This document shows positions 1 through 11,317 of a stretch of DNA of 64,000 bases, one piece after another. The notes under the pieces were generated by a model that saw only the letters and a list, made by a program, of their open reading frames with translations, made no database searches and was not told the DNA's origin. Within the stretch, counting starts at the first letter, position 1. Every line of letters begins with the position of its first letter. Position numbers and translations under genes: made by a program. This DNA is from Pezicula radicicola (taxonomy: Eukaryota; Ascomycota; Leotiomycetes; Helotiales; Dermateaceae): contig PDUO01000013.1 of NCBI GenBank assembly GCA_003008705.1, positions 206,702 to 270,701 of the forward strand. Direction: 5' to 3'.

Positions 1-1549
1 CGCGACTCCAGAAGAATGCTTTGTCATTCCGAAGCGTGAACTCCCCCCAGTCATCTGTGAGCTTGTTATAATTCCAGAAGCCTTTCCAAACAAGCTTGTT
101 GTTCTTTGCTCCCTTTCCAGAGCCTCGAAGTGAAAGTTCCATCCGGTACATATATTTAGGGCCTACACCCTCAGTCTCGATGAAGACTTCTCCTTCAGAA
201 TCTTTGAGGTCTGCTTCCGGATTGTCCCCGATAGTGGAAAGACACCAGCGACCCCTTAGAGCGTTCTGCATGACTATAGAAGGTAGATGCGGGGCTCCAC
301 CGTTGCGATGGGTCTCAGACAATTCTTTTGTAAGATGGTGGACTACATCAACTGGTTCAGTGGTTGTCAAAAGACTTATGACGGTGCCATCACGAAAAAA
401 TCTTAGATACCGATAGTACGTGACGATATGAACGGGGCTGTTCCAGGTAACCTGTGAAGCGGAAGCTTGACCAGGCCTGATGTAATTGACAGTGCTAATA
501 TAGCAACCATTAAAGCGAATTCTTGGACGCAGCCGAAACATCTGGTGCCATGAAGAGGAATAGGCACTTCTAAGAAGTGATTCGGTAATTTGGTTTTTAT
601 CAAGGGATATCTCTTGAATTGGGCCTGTAGCATCAGTAGCCGGATCCTCGTCTTCAAGTTCTGGGTAGTCCTCCTCAATTGGGCCACCGAGGACTTCTCG
701 CTGGAATTGATAATGCATAGCACCAAACCCAACCTCTGAGCCTTGACATATACGTTTCCAAATCTGTTCCTCCGTCGCCACCAAGTATGCTAGTCGCTTG
801 CAAACTTGTGCAAGCCTAACGAAAGATGCAACGTCGACCACAGCCAAAGTCGTAAGGATATGAATTAGAATCTCATCTGGCAATTCTGCTATTGGACATG
901 GAGGCGCAACAGTCCCTTCGATAACAGCTGGTGCAGGTTTAATAGTTAACCCGGAGAATCCTGCTATAAGTTGGTTTATTGTCTGTGGGGGCCCGTCTAG
1001 GGAGTGATGGGCGGTATTGGGTACTGTGACTGCTGCATTCGAGGGGTTTGGGTTGGCAGGTTTCGAGGCAAATGAGGGAGGGAAGTGCTTGTTTTTGTAC
1101 TTTTGGTCTACACGATGATCCAGCTATGCTCATTAGACAAAAGCTCCATTTCAAAGGCGCAAGTTACTTACCCGAAAAGCTTTGCGGTAGAGATTAAGAC
1201 TATCTCCCAGATTTCCCTGTGCTTCCCTCTCTACCGCTTTCTCGTAATGCTCAAGTGCAGACCGTGGTTCTCGGCTTCTGGTCTTGCTACCTTCTGCAAC
1301 TTCTCCTGCCTCTGTCACATCGTGACTATCGAACTGATGAGCTGAATGCGATTGTATATAATCATCGTCTTCCTGCTCAGTGGCTTTGGCTACCCTGTCC
1401 GCAGTTGGACGTACATTTAGGCCCCTGCGCACTGGGGGTACAGCATTTGATTTCCTACGGCCTTTGACAACGTCTTCTTTTGCTTTAGCGGAAAATTCTG
1501 CTCGCCATTGTTGTCGGAATGACTCCAGCTCTGGATTTGAGTCCTCCAT
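1..1549 (-). CDS. F-box protein, Fbxo9/Hrt3/Pof7-like (3' end beyond window)
   Basis: Predicted SCF ubiquitin-ligase substrate adaptor of the FBXO9/Hrt3/Pof7 family. The start is the ATG at 1549; an in-frame TTG lies 18 nt upstream. Exon 1 (1168-1549) ends in a helical segment ALEHYEKAVEREAQGNLGDS followed by LYRKAFR, the N-terminal motif typical of this family. A 60-nt intron is placed at 1108-1167; another GT lies 4 nt away, so the donor is uncertain by one codon. Exon 2 begins with KYKNKHFPPS and carries a clear F-box (IAELPDEILIHIL, then CKRLAYLVATEEQIWKRIC) near plus-strand 790-880. It continues into the Hrt3/FBXO9 C-terminal region (RSAYSSSWHQMFRLRPRIRF; YRYLRFFRDGTVISLLTT) and runs off the left edge. 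The gene diverges from the MTM1-like gene over 420 bp. Recognition is from motif memory of the family; the F-box itself is plain in the sequence. Confidence 0.88.
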
Positions 1550-1968
1550 GGTATGGTGGTGTGGCAATTTGAAAGGAGAGGAGTGTCTTTGTTAGGTATT
1601 TACTAGGTGAAGCGCAAAGGTCGTTGGGGTACGGGAGTACAAAAGTTGACAGCTGCAGCCAGCACGAATCACGATCTCTAATCAACGATAGATCCTTTAT
1701 CAGCGATCCGAGCCCCGATGACGCCGATAGAGTCACCAGTCAAAAGGTTGTACTCCGGAATATTCCAAATTCCATTAAGAACAGGGATCTTTCCGCTCCT
1801 CGGCGTGCGAGCCATCAGAGCAGAGCTAAAAAGTTAAGAATTGGAGAGTCGTCATTAATCAACCACCACCACCACCGCCTCTGCTATGCGATAGAGCATC
1901 AGCTTCCAGCGCATATTGATAGCTGAGCCCTTTCCATAGCACTGGTCCTACGCACAACACTCCGCTCA
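1550..1968. promoter_or_regulatory. shared divergent promoter region
   Basis: A 419-bp gap separates the start codons of the minus-strand F-box gene and the plus-strand mitochondrial carrier gene, so it must hold both 5' UTRs and both core promoters. I see no diagnostic binding site in it. The call rests on gene geometry only. Confidence 0.4.
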
Positions 1969-3398
1969 ATGTCCGGTCCTTGGGATCGCTCGCTATCAAA
2001 AGACGACCTCGCCACTGATTTCGAGACGCATCAACGGCATGACAGGATACACGGAGATGGTCTCATTCCTGGAGTTTCAGAGACGATAGCTATGTCTGGC
2101 GATTACAGCGGAGACAATGACGATGTCGAAGTTGATATCACCGCTGGCCAGAAGATGCTCTCTGCCATGTCTGGAAGTCTGTTGACGTCGCTCCTGGGTG
2201 AGTTCATAATAATGTACCTTCACAACCAGAACTCACATGCTAATCTGCGAATACAGTGACTCCCCTAGACGTCGTACGAGTACGCCTCCAGTCTCAACCT
2301 TCGCAATCACCTCTCGCATCAATACAAAAGCTCGCAGCCTCTGCACCTCAGTCCTTCAACACCTTACCCCCGAACCTCGGAATTACAGCATGCTGTCGAG
2401 AAGTCTTTTTCGTAAATAATAATGCTGAAATGTGTGTGGTTGCACCAAAGGTTGGCTCTATGAGTCAGTCAATAGGCGTGGACTGTGCAGTGGAGGAGAC
2501 ACAAAGACGGACTTTCAATTCTACGTTCGATGGGATTAGGAAGATTGCGAGGAATGAAGGATTTGCAACATTGTGGCGAGGTCTATCACCCACCCTGGTC
2601 ATGACAGTGCCGTCCAATATCATATACTTCACAGGATACGACTGGCTGCGATTCAATCACCAGAGTCCTATTCATCGAATTGCCTCGGACGATTATGCCC
2701 CTCTCGTGGCTGGTGCATCAGCAAGAACATTGGCAGCGGCTGTCGTGAGCCCTATCGAGATGTTTAGAACTAGGATGCAAGCAAGCCGATCGACTGGTGG
2801 AGCACATTTTACAGAAACCTTTAAGAGTCTTAAGGAGATGGTTTCGAGTTGTGGCTACAGCTCTCTGTGGCGTGGACTTACGTTGACGCTTTGGAGGGAT
2901 GTTCCATTTTCTGGTATCTACTGGTGGGGCTATGAGACTATCAGAGGCTCCCTGACAGATGCACGAGAGAGACGGCGAGGCCGACCACTTGAGGCAGAAG
3001 GTTCGCGGAGTCGAGCACGGAGCAGATCACAAAGCCGAGAGAACCACTCGGACACCTTCGTTGATAGCTTTACGGCCGGAGCAGTCTCTGGAGCATTTGC
3101 TTCGATAGTGACAATGCCATTCGATGTAGGAAAGACGCGGCGGCAAGTGTTCAAGGACCCTAGTTGCTCAAAGGTCCCGGCAGTTGAGAAAATTCTGGCA
3201 CCCGAGCAATTGTCAATGCCAAAGTTTTTATGGCATATCATTAAGGAAGAAGGTGCGTCTGGCTTATGGAGAGGATGGGTTGCAAGGACGCTGAAGGTTG
3301 CTCCTTCATGCGCGATAATGATCAGTTGCTACGAGGTTGGGAAGAGGACATTTCGTAGTGTCAACGAAAGGGCGGAACGAAAACGTTCGTCTGAATGA
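1969..3398 (+). CDS. MTM1: mitochondrial carrier, Mtm1/SLC25A39-40 type
   Basis: Inner-membrane solute carrier of the SLC25 family. The subgroup, yeast Mtm1 and human SLC25A39/40, is tied to mitochondrial glutathione import and manganese/iron handling. Exons are 1969-2197 and 2257-3398 (59-nt intron, GTGAGT donor, CTAAT branch), giving 456 aa. Three carrier repeats are visible: TPLDVVRVRLQ near residue 78, SPIEMFRTRMQ in the middle, MPFDVGKTRRQ near the end. Each is followed by the aromatic/Gly motif (GFATLWRGL, GYSSLWRGL, GASGLWRGW). The first matrix loop is long and holds cysteines near residues 122, 123, 136 and 153, a hallmark region of this subgroup. An Arg/Ser-rich insert (RSRARSRSQSREN) sits before the third repeat. 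Start chosen as the first ATG of the open exon. Confident on family, fairly confident on subgroup. Confidence 0.9.
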
Positions 3399-3648
3399 GA
3401 AAAAAGCCCACGAACTCCTTTCTGGCGTTACAATGGTTTAAAATCTATGAAAAGGCGTTTTGGGGGTGGAGCAATCTCAGCTAAGTATGGGTTGCCTGTT
3501 TTTGATATTCAAGCATAGCGAATCGGGGAACTGTACGTGTACTATAGGTGGATAGATTCAAGCAAAAAGATACCATAATAATTAAAGAATAAATAAGTTT
3601 CAATAAATTAACTGACGAGTCTGACGTGCCTCCAACTTTAACGACTTC

Positions 3649-3673
3649 ACGCGTTTCGCGTTTGGAGACGCGT
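3649..3673. promoter_or_regulatory. two MCB (ACGCGT) boxes upstream of UNG1
   Basis: ACGCGT occurs at 3649-3654 and 3668-3673, with TTTCGCG between them, about 145-170 bp before the UNG1 start codon. ACGCGT is the binding site of MBF (Mbp1/Res-Swi6-type), which drives G1/S genes in ascomycetes. A pair of boxes before a DNA-repair gene fits S-phase expression; binding itself is inferred. Confidence 0.6.
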
Positions 3674-3818
3674 TAACCTGGTGAACTACTAGCGTGGCCG
3701 TGTATCATCAGCTTCAACTCTACAAAATTCCCTACAACCATTGAATCGCCCCAACCTCATAAAAATCTCTGAAATTTTTCCGAAACTGTCTCTACAACTA
3801 TTCTCACGTCTAGCAATC

Positions 3819-4875
3819 ATGTTTTTGAAACGTAAAGCCTCAGAAGCGGCTCTCAAAAACGCAACGGACAAAAAGCCAAAAGCAAATGCCAGCATCACCT
3901 CCTTCTTCGGAGCCCCAAAGGCCGTGTCAACGACCACCAAGGTGACCGGCAACACGACCGAGAAAGTCGAGGTTCCCGCTCCCATATCCAACTTCGACAA
4001 GGAGAAATGGGTAGCCAAGCTCACAGAGGAGCAGAAAGATCTGCTGAAGCTGGAAATTGAGACGTTGCATGAGAGTTGGCTGTCACAGCTCAAAGATGAG
4101 ATCGTGGGCAAGGATTTCTTAGAGTTAAAGAAGTTTCTCAAGAGGGAGATGGAGACGGGGAAGAAGATCTTTCCTCCTATGGAGGATGTTTATTCTTGGT
4201 TTGTCTTGTCCCTCCTGCCTTTCTCTCTGCTATGTATAGTGTAAGTACTTCGAAAGGCTAATTATAAGGCGAAACCATTAAAGGTCGAGGCATACACCTT
4301 TCAACACAGTCAAAGCCGTTATTATCGGTCAGGATCCATATCACAACGTCAACCAAGCCCATGGCCTTTCCTTCTCCGTCCGTCCACCTACACCAGCTCC
4401 ACCGTCCCTAAAGAATATCTACAAGGCCCTCGAAAAAGATTATCCACCTTCCTCACCCACACCTTTCAAACCTCCACCAAACAACGGCGGTCTACTCACC
4501 CCTTGGGCTGACCGCGGTGTGCTTCTCCTCAATACCTGTCTCACAGTCCGAGCTCACGAAGCCAATTCGCATGCAAATCGGGGTTGGGAGAAGTTCACGC
4601 AGAAGATTATTGATCTTCTTGATAAGCGGAGGACTAGAGGAGTGGCTTTCTTGGCTTGGGGTACGCCGGCTGGAAAGAGAGTTCAGAAGATTAACAAGAG
4701 TAGACATCTGGTGCTTACGAGTGTTCACCCTAGCCCTCTGAGTGCTATGAGGGGGTTCTTTGATTGTGGACATTTTAAGAAGACGAATGAGTGGTTGGTG
4801 AATGAGGGACGGTATGGGAAGGATGGGGGTATTGATTGGAGTTTGAATGTTAAGGCTGTTGAGGCTGGGATATAA
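3819..4875 (+). CDS. UNG1: uracil-DNA glycosylase
   Basis: Removes uracil from DNA to start base-excision repair, in nucleus and mitochondria. Exons 3819-4198 and 4284-4875 give 323 aa. The open frame extends upstream to a TTG at 3741, but the first ATG is at 3819. Family-1 signatures are intact: the catalytic water-activating motif GQDPYHN follows HTPFNTVKAVIIG, the uracil-binding Asn lies in GVLLLNTCLTVR, and the DNA-intercalation loop is HPSPLSAMRGFF. Near residue 30 an ITSFF motif after N resembles a PIP box lacking the usual Gln, which would tie the enzyme to PCNA. Base use changes sharply: the exon-2 start is C-rich on the coding strand, while the last 300 bp are G/T-rich (25 G and 2 C in 4801-4860). 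MCB boxes lie upstream. Confidence 0.96.
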
Positions 4876-5061
4876 GGGATGGGCAGGGTGGTAAGGGGGC
4901 AGAACGAAGCAAATGTTTTGAATGTTTACGAAGATGAATCTCACAAAAAAGGTCTTTTATGACTTATGGGCAGGGCCTGTTTCCTATGTATGTCCTGGTA
5001 CCGGTAGATATATCATTAGGAGTTTGGATGTGTGGAGTTTGTAGATGCAGAAATCAAATCC

Positions 5062-5593
5062 TCAAGCCTTCTGGGCATCATGGCCCCAGTTTTTGAGACC
5101 TTTGTAACTCTTGCTATTGGTGTCTTGCTTTGCCTTTTCCTCTTGTGTTAGGTGTCTCTTGTAGAATGCAACAACACGTCTCATCTGATCAATATCCTCT
5201 CTCATCAGCTTGAACTCACTTCGCCCTACTAAAACAACTTAGGGCTGAGATTTTTCACCTTCATCATAATTGCCAGGTTCCTTCTTAGGATTCTTCTGTA
5301 GTATTGCAGCTATCTTCCGCCCACTTTGAATACAGTAGCTTACTGATATCAACGTGATCACTATAGGTAGGTAACATACCTCTCATGCCCAACAGTCTCT
5401 TAACTACCATCATCTGTCGCCCATCCAGAACTCGTAGAATCTTCTTCCTTGAGCCAGGCTTCCAGCTTACCGGCTGTCATATTTACAAGTTCATTGAACT
5501 CCCTTCCAACCAGAAATTAATTAGTTTGATACGGACGTACTGAAATAGAGAATGGAACACCCACTCAATAACCGCTTCGTTATCTTTAACCAT
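5062..5593 (-). pseudogene. DUF3140 small conserved protein gene with one in-frame stop
   Basis: A spliced minus-strand gene with no long ORF. Exons are 5565-5593, 5380-5502, 5259-5323 and 5062-5198; introns are 62, 56 and 60 nt with good GT/AG ends. The product would be about 117 residues. Fragments match the fungal/bacterial DUF3140 pattern: EFNELVNMTAGKLEAWLKEE, then SSGWATDDGS, ETVGHE, SGRKIAAILQKNPKKEP, EEDIDQMRRVVAFYKRHL and EEKAKQDTNSKSYKGLKNWG near the C-terminus. The frame is continuous through all four exons except for TAA at 5400-5402 (minus strand), exactly where a conserved Gly normally follows DDGS. So this is either a recently killed gene or a sequence error. The function of DUF3140 is not established. 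Identification rests on remembered family motifs. Confidence 0.75.
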
Positions 5594-7890
5594 TGTGAGG
5601 CTTGCTTCGTAAGAACTGGAAACTTTGATTGATTGATGCTGTACTACAGTACGTACTTTCGTAGCTGGATTTGCCGATTGCGATGGAATGAAGAGGGATT
5701 TGGGATTTGGAATTCTTCGCAGCGAGTGTATTGTTGAATGAGCGTCAGCGAGGGAAGGAGTTAGTTAACTCAAGCCCGTACGTTCATGACGGCATCATGC
5801 AGCCCTAACGGTTCTAGCTTCCATCATAGAATCCCCTGCGTACGGCACTCCTTTTTAGTTCTTGTTTCTTACTTTCACTAGTGACGGGGCTCAAAATTTG
5901 GAAATGCGTCGCCGTTGTTACTCAACTTTATCTGTTGTCTGGGCCATGAACGAACAGATACGAAGTAACACACGTGCGACTTTCCGATCTCCTGGGTCTC
6001 TCAACGATCCTAAGTCCGGCTCTAATGGTTCCGCTGGGGACTACTTCCGAGAATAGTCTGTTGAATTGTTTAACTTCTTCTTTCCTGTCGGGTCGGATCT
6101 GGGATTCATCACTGCGGTACACAGCTATGTGCGTGCATCTGATTTGGTTTCCTGCTTGCAAAGAAAGTCGAAGCCGGCTGTACAATTCTACCGCATCGCA
6201 TACCTACTCAAAGCTTCAAGTTCCAATCGTGCTGCTCCATATCCAAGCTGCACATGTACTTCGTATGTCTTTCGTACAATGAGAGTAGAATGAGAGCTGG
6301 CGAAAGATGATATTCCGCAAACAGTAGCAGCTTGATGACAGTGACCGCAAGTGCTCAATCTGATTGAGCTTCACATCCAGCATAACGAGACTATTGCTCT
6401 GGCAAGACGCCACAAACTTGGCGTGTCTGCAACTCGCAGACGGCTTGCTTGCGATGTTCAACCATAGTTTCACGAATTACGATCTTTGTGGTATTGACTT
6501 TATACAAGCTCCACGTCGACCATGCAAAATGTCAATTGTGCAAGGACCTTGGCATGGAGATCTGAGACAACGGATTCTGCAAGGACAAGAAAAGTAAAGT
6601 AGACAAAAGATATTGGATAGACTGGACGAAGTCTCACATGTTGGAGTGCTCGAAGATCCCACGCAAAGCCTTTCGCTGCCCTGTACGAGTAAAAGCAGCT
6701 CGTGGGGATTCAGGGACGGGAGAACAGCCTGCGTGTAGTGTAGTGCAGCGAGGCGTTCGACCGTGGACCTGTCTGATTGGGTGCGAAGACCCAAGCTTCT
6801 GGTGCAGCTGCAAGGCTAGATTTAGGATAGAACACACACCACACCACCACCACCGCCAACAACCACACCTCAGCTTTCTTGTGCCTGAAGGCTGACTCAT
6901 AAAATAAATGGCCGCCCGCCACACAAAGCAAAGCCTCGGAGATTTAACTTTGCAGTCCCTTTCTCACATATAAGCTCCTGGTGCTGATGAAGCACGACAG
7001 AGACGAGTGATGGGCGGGGAGCTACCTAGGACTCAATGCATCATGCATAGGCGCATACGGTGCATTAGGAATCTTCACCCACCGGCTTTCCGATGAGAGG
7101 AGGGAGAGTCTGAGAGAGGTCTATGCGCGAATGATCTGCTCGGTAAATATCACTTCGTACAGGACAATGCCAGGTAATATTAATGATGGAATGAGGTTCA
7201 TTCTGCACGAAAGACCGAAGGTTGGCAAAATACTGGAGCTCCCGGAGCTGAAGATATGTGGGCGTAGGCGCAGGACATCCTTAATTGCAACTCATCCCAT
7301 CTTGACCGCGCCATTGGATGAGCGCCGGGTTGCTTTTGACGATGTGCCAACACATGAATCTCGTGGCAACCGACCTATAATTGGTCAAACGTCCTTTTTT
7401 CCACGATGTAATTACTCACTTTAAGCTTGTTCCTGGCCTATACCCGTCCGCTTTTAATGAAAGGACTCTCGTCTATCCGTCTCACATCTGGAATCTCAAC
7501 GACAACTCATTCCCATACGCAGGAAATATCCATTTTCACCTTCGAACGGGGACTCAACTTGACCTTACAACATCACCGCAAACACTCAACTGACGTACCG
7601 ACGTACCTACCTTCGTACGATAGTGCCGCCGCCGATCGCCCACTATCTTAGTCTTGCCATCCCAATTGAGACTGCTGGATCTCACCGCCCAACCCAGGCC
7701 TTTGATTGGACGTGCACCAAGAGAGAACTAGAACTGAGCCCCTTAAACGATAAACTTTCCAGTCGCGATTATTGACTATCTCGTCTCCTATTTTTCACAA
7801 GAACACCCACTTCTCCTCTTCAAACGCGACGAGCTGGTCGGCAGGTTGGATGCATCAAGGCTACCGGTAGTCCAGTCAGTCATTCGCATT
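5594..7890. other. intergenic, no gene recognised
   Basis: About 2.3 kb before the Msb1-like gene. Both strands hold only short open frames without domain character. Visible content includes a CCACCACCACC run near 6842-6854, a TATAAG string near 6969 and a CACGTG at 5971-5976. It probably contains the long promoter and leader of the downstream gene. Confidence 0.5.
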
Positions 7891-10800
7891 ATGGGGTTGT
7901 TTTCAAGGAAGAAGAAAGATGGTCCCTCAAAAGTCAAGAAAGGCGCGCAGGAACCTGTAACTCCAGAGCCCACAAAGCCGCAATGGGAGGACGCCTGGAC
8001 ACGAACAAGCGTTGAGTCAGAGGAGGTCCAGGAATTATGTCGCGGTTGTACGCTGGAAATCAAGTCGAGAGGTATGAGGAGGTTCCTAATATATCAATCC
8101 ACTATCAGATATGCTGCGACCCATCCCTTACTGTTGCACAAACTAATAAACGTCTCCTTGCAGCATTGGATATGCCTTTTCTCCTTCTACCTTTCCGACC
8201 GACCTCAGACCCAAGCGCGGCTCGAACCTTTATTCGGCACTTCTTTGATAGGGGACAACCACTATATGGCGAGGAGTTGGCGCAAGAACTACGGCTAACG
8301 GAGCCTATGGTGAGCTTCATTAAGCGACGATGAACCAATTGATTGTGACTGACAGGGGACAGGTTTTGTGCGGCGTAGTAAAATGGTGCTGGAGCAGATT
8401 AGCGGGGGGAGTGGTAGGATGGGAAGCCTACGAGTTGTTCAAAGTTGGCGAGCAAGGTGATTAATTGCAAACATCTCTTCTGAATTGATGTGGTAATAAC
8501 TAGTTTTCAGACTCGAATATGGCCCGGGACTCTTTTGCGACGTTTATACCCCTCAGTGTGGACTCGGATGCGCGCACGAAGATAATTTTCGACTTTTTCG
8601 ACTTACTTTCAGCAATAGCGGCACATGCTAAGTCTAATGGCTTGGGTGGACGCAAGTTATCAAGGATGGCAGGATGGTGGGCCTTTGAGCATGTGGATGC
8701 GGGAAATGGTTTTGATGGTGGTTATAAGGGCTGGTCAAAGTATGCCCCATTCGTTTCCAACGTTGAAGCACCTACTAATGATATATCAGAGCTGCGGATG
8801 CAACTAGCCACTTATTCTTTGCATACCTAAGGTCCCTTTCCCGAGAGTCTGTGAAGGGAGTGAACGGCATCTCCAATCTTCCAATGTCTCTGCAACAGCT
8901 GGTTCAGCAGAGCGAGTATCCCCCCCAACGGCCCTCGCTAATGCAGTCATCGACGTCAAAGGTGGTTATGATTGTCAATTCAGTATCACCAACACCGTTT
9001 GCACTACTGCGCCGAGCAAATCACTTTCAATACCGCGATGATGATCGTGCTTTACAAGAATTTTCAGAGTATGAAGACCCCGTCAAGGCTCTGACCGATG
9101 AGTGCCGCCGAGTTCTGAGGTCCATCTCATCGGCAAATCAATCACAAGCCTCGAGCTCGAAACAATCAACAGGGTTACGCGATGCATCATGGTCGAGGTT
9201 CGAGGATATCGGATTTTCAGGAGGATTTGATGAGAACGAGGAAGAAGAGGATGTCGAAACTAATTTCATGAAGCAGCGCAAGCCGCAAGGACTCAGAACT
9301 ACCCCACATGCAAGGACTATGGCAGGGGGAAGACCGACAACACCATCTTGGGCTGATTTTCTTTCATCCGGCTTTGTTGACGAGGCGACTAATGGACCAG
9401 CTCCGCTATTGCTACCCCCTGACAAGATACTACCTCCCATTGACACTAACCGAGGACGCAGTTCTCAATCACACAGGCCAAGACTGGAACAAACGCAAAA
9501 TCTTGAACCTGGTGAGCTCGCTAGCATTACTAGATTTGACCTTGATGATGCTTTCTGGTGGGTTTGGATCAGTAGTTTGGCAGGCGAGGAACCAGCTGAG
9601 AGGAAGGCGGCTTTTGGTCGTTGTGCGCTTGTCGAGACTGTGATTAAGGGTGGAAGGTGGCTGGTGATGGAGGAAATAATCCAAGGAGCTGCTCCCACAC
9701 CTGAACCAGGAGCGTACATTGCAGAAAAGAAGAGCCTGTTTGGTTGGACTAAGCGCAACAAGGGTGTGAGTAGGTCAAAGTCGACTTCAACTGGGAAACA
9801 AAATGGACAGACAAATGGAGCTAATCAACCATCATTCGGAACGAGCCAAAGTGTAGGAGGAAGCAAGACAACTATAGGCCCCGACCAGCATGCTCGAATT
9901 CAGGCAGCTGCCATTCAACTCCAACAGAAACAAAGAATGCAAGAAATGGAAAGGGATCAAGGGATGCGACGAGGTCGTAACCAAGGAGAAATTATGAATC
10001 AGCAGAAGACAGCAAGTGTGTTTACACTGCAACCTGTCATCATGAGCGAGGCTTCGCCAGCTATGAAATGGGCCAATAAATACGACAAGGATGCCATTAG
10101 AGAAGCATATCTTGCTAATAAAACCACTGGACGTGGCCTAGGAGAGGCTACAATGCAGACTAATGGTCACCCAAGCCAGGATACTTTACGGCCTCTTCCA
10201 GGAGATCAGAGCCGGTCTCGCGAGAGAGATCTTCCAACGATACCATCATCGGCCGGATCATATGAAGGGCCAAGCGGATCAAGAACACCAGAGCCAGCAC
10301 CTTTCCCACCAACACCCGCTGCTGATGTCGAGCGCGAACAGCAATTCGCATTGTCAGAGAAGGCTATAGAAATGCCTTTACCTCGCGAACACCCCATCGA
10401 ACGGAAGACTGTCGGCACTCCTTTAGCATCCCCGATGCCTCGCGCCGAAGCAAGTTCAGAACAATCACGAGGCCCATCGACAGACATTACTTCTAGCCCT
10501 GAGAATAAGAAGCCCCACAAGCTTAAGAAGGAAATTAAAAAGGAGAAGCAACCAGGGGGTTTCAGGAAGATTTTTGGCAGGAAGAAGATTCGTCCCGCTC
10601 CAGAGAAGGCTTCAGAGCCAGAGAACAATGGACAGCTCCAAGCTGGAGGTGCCACAATTGGACGGCGCTTTTCTGGCTTTAAGAAGAAGACTCCGGTCAA
10701 TTCACCTACCGCCGAGCAGTACCCAGAGTCCGCAGCTCATCCTGAGGACGGCGATGCCACCCCGACAGCATCTCAACATCAGAATTACGAGCGTTCATAT

Positions 10801-11317
10801 GACCCATCTGTGCGCGATAGCTTGTCCCGTGTCGATACCCACGATGCCCACGAAGCTCGCGAAGAATTCTCAAGATTTGACCAAGGGCCCATGGACGATG
10901 TGCCTGCGTTTGTTCCAGAAGATTCTCCAAGACAAAGTGAAGATGCAATGCCACCACCGATCTCGAGAGCCCCCGCTGATGAGGATGGGAATGGTGCTGA
11001 ACTTACAAAGGAGGCCTCCCCTGTTCAAGATAGGTGGGCTCAAATTCGAAAGAATGCTGCAGAGAGAGCCGCCCAAAGACAGAGCGAGGAACAGTCGAGA
11101 GGTGGATACAGTCAGAAGACCGATGGAGAGGATGGAGAGACCTCAGGAGAAGAGAGTAAGTCCACCCTTCTATTGTATTCCTAGGCCTGCATACTAACTA
11201 CAAATAGCGATCGAATCCCGAGTGGCTAGAATCAAAGCCCGTGTCGCTGAATTGACCGGCAACATGGAGCAAGGTGTACCTGCACCAGGTTCCCGCAGCC
11301 CCCCCGTCCGTCGATAA
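7891..11317 (+). CDS. MSB1: Msb1/Mug8-domain morphogenesis protein
   Basis: Large polarity/morphogenesis protein with the fungal Msb1/Mug8 (DUF1708) domain, related to a RhoGAP fold. Yeast Msb1 acts with Cdc42, Bem1 and Rho1 at growth sites and in cell-wall signalling. Six exons: 7891-8071, 8164-8309, 8363-8456, 8511-8739, 8790-11155, 11208-11317, giving 1041 aa. The domain fills roughly residues 25-400: WEDAWTRTSVE, FLLLPFRPTSDPSAARTFI, GVVKWCWSRLAGGVVGWEAY, DARTKIIFDFFDLLSAIAAH, KLSRMAGWWAFEH, FALLRRANHFQYRD, GLRDASWSRFEDIGF. The remainder is low-complexity, Ser/Pro/Glu-rich, with basic patches (HKLKKEIKKEKQ; FRKIFGRKK) that could bind membranes. A short C-terminal helix (VARIKARVAELTGNM) comes from the last exon. 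The ATG at 7891 (MGLFSRKK) is preferred over an upstream in-frame TTG; MG may allow myristoylation. Confidence 0.9.

Noticed and set aside
5229..5258. A 30-nt intron in the DUF3140 gene
   Set aside because: Too short to splice; extending the acceptor to 5199 gives a 60-nt intron and restores the family motif.
10574..11197. 207-codon plus-strand frame
   Set aside because: Shadow of the Msb1-like gene in another frame; starts at a non-ATG context and lacks domain character.
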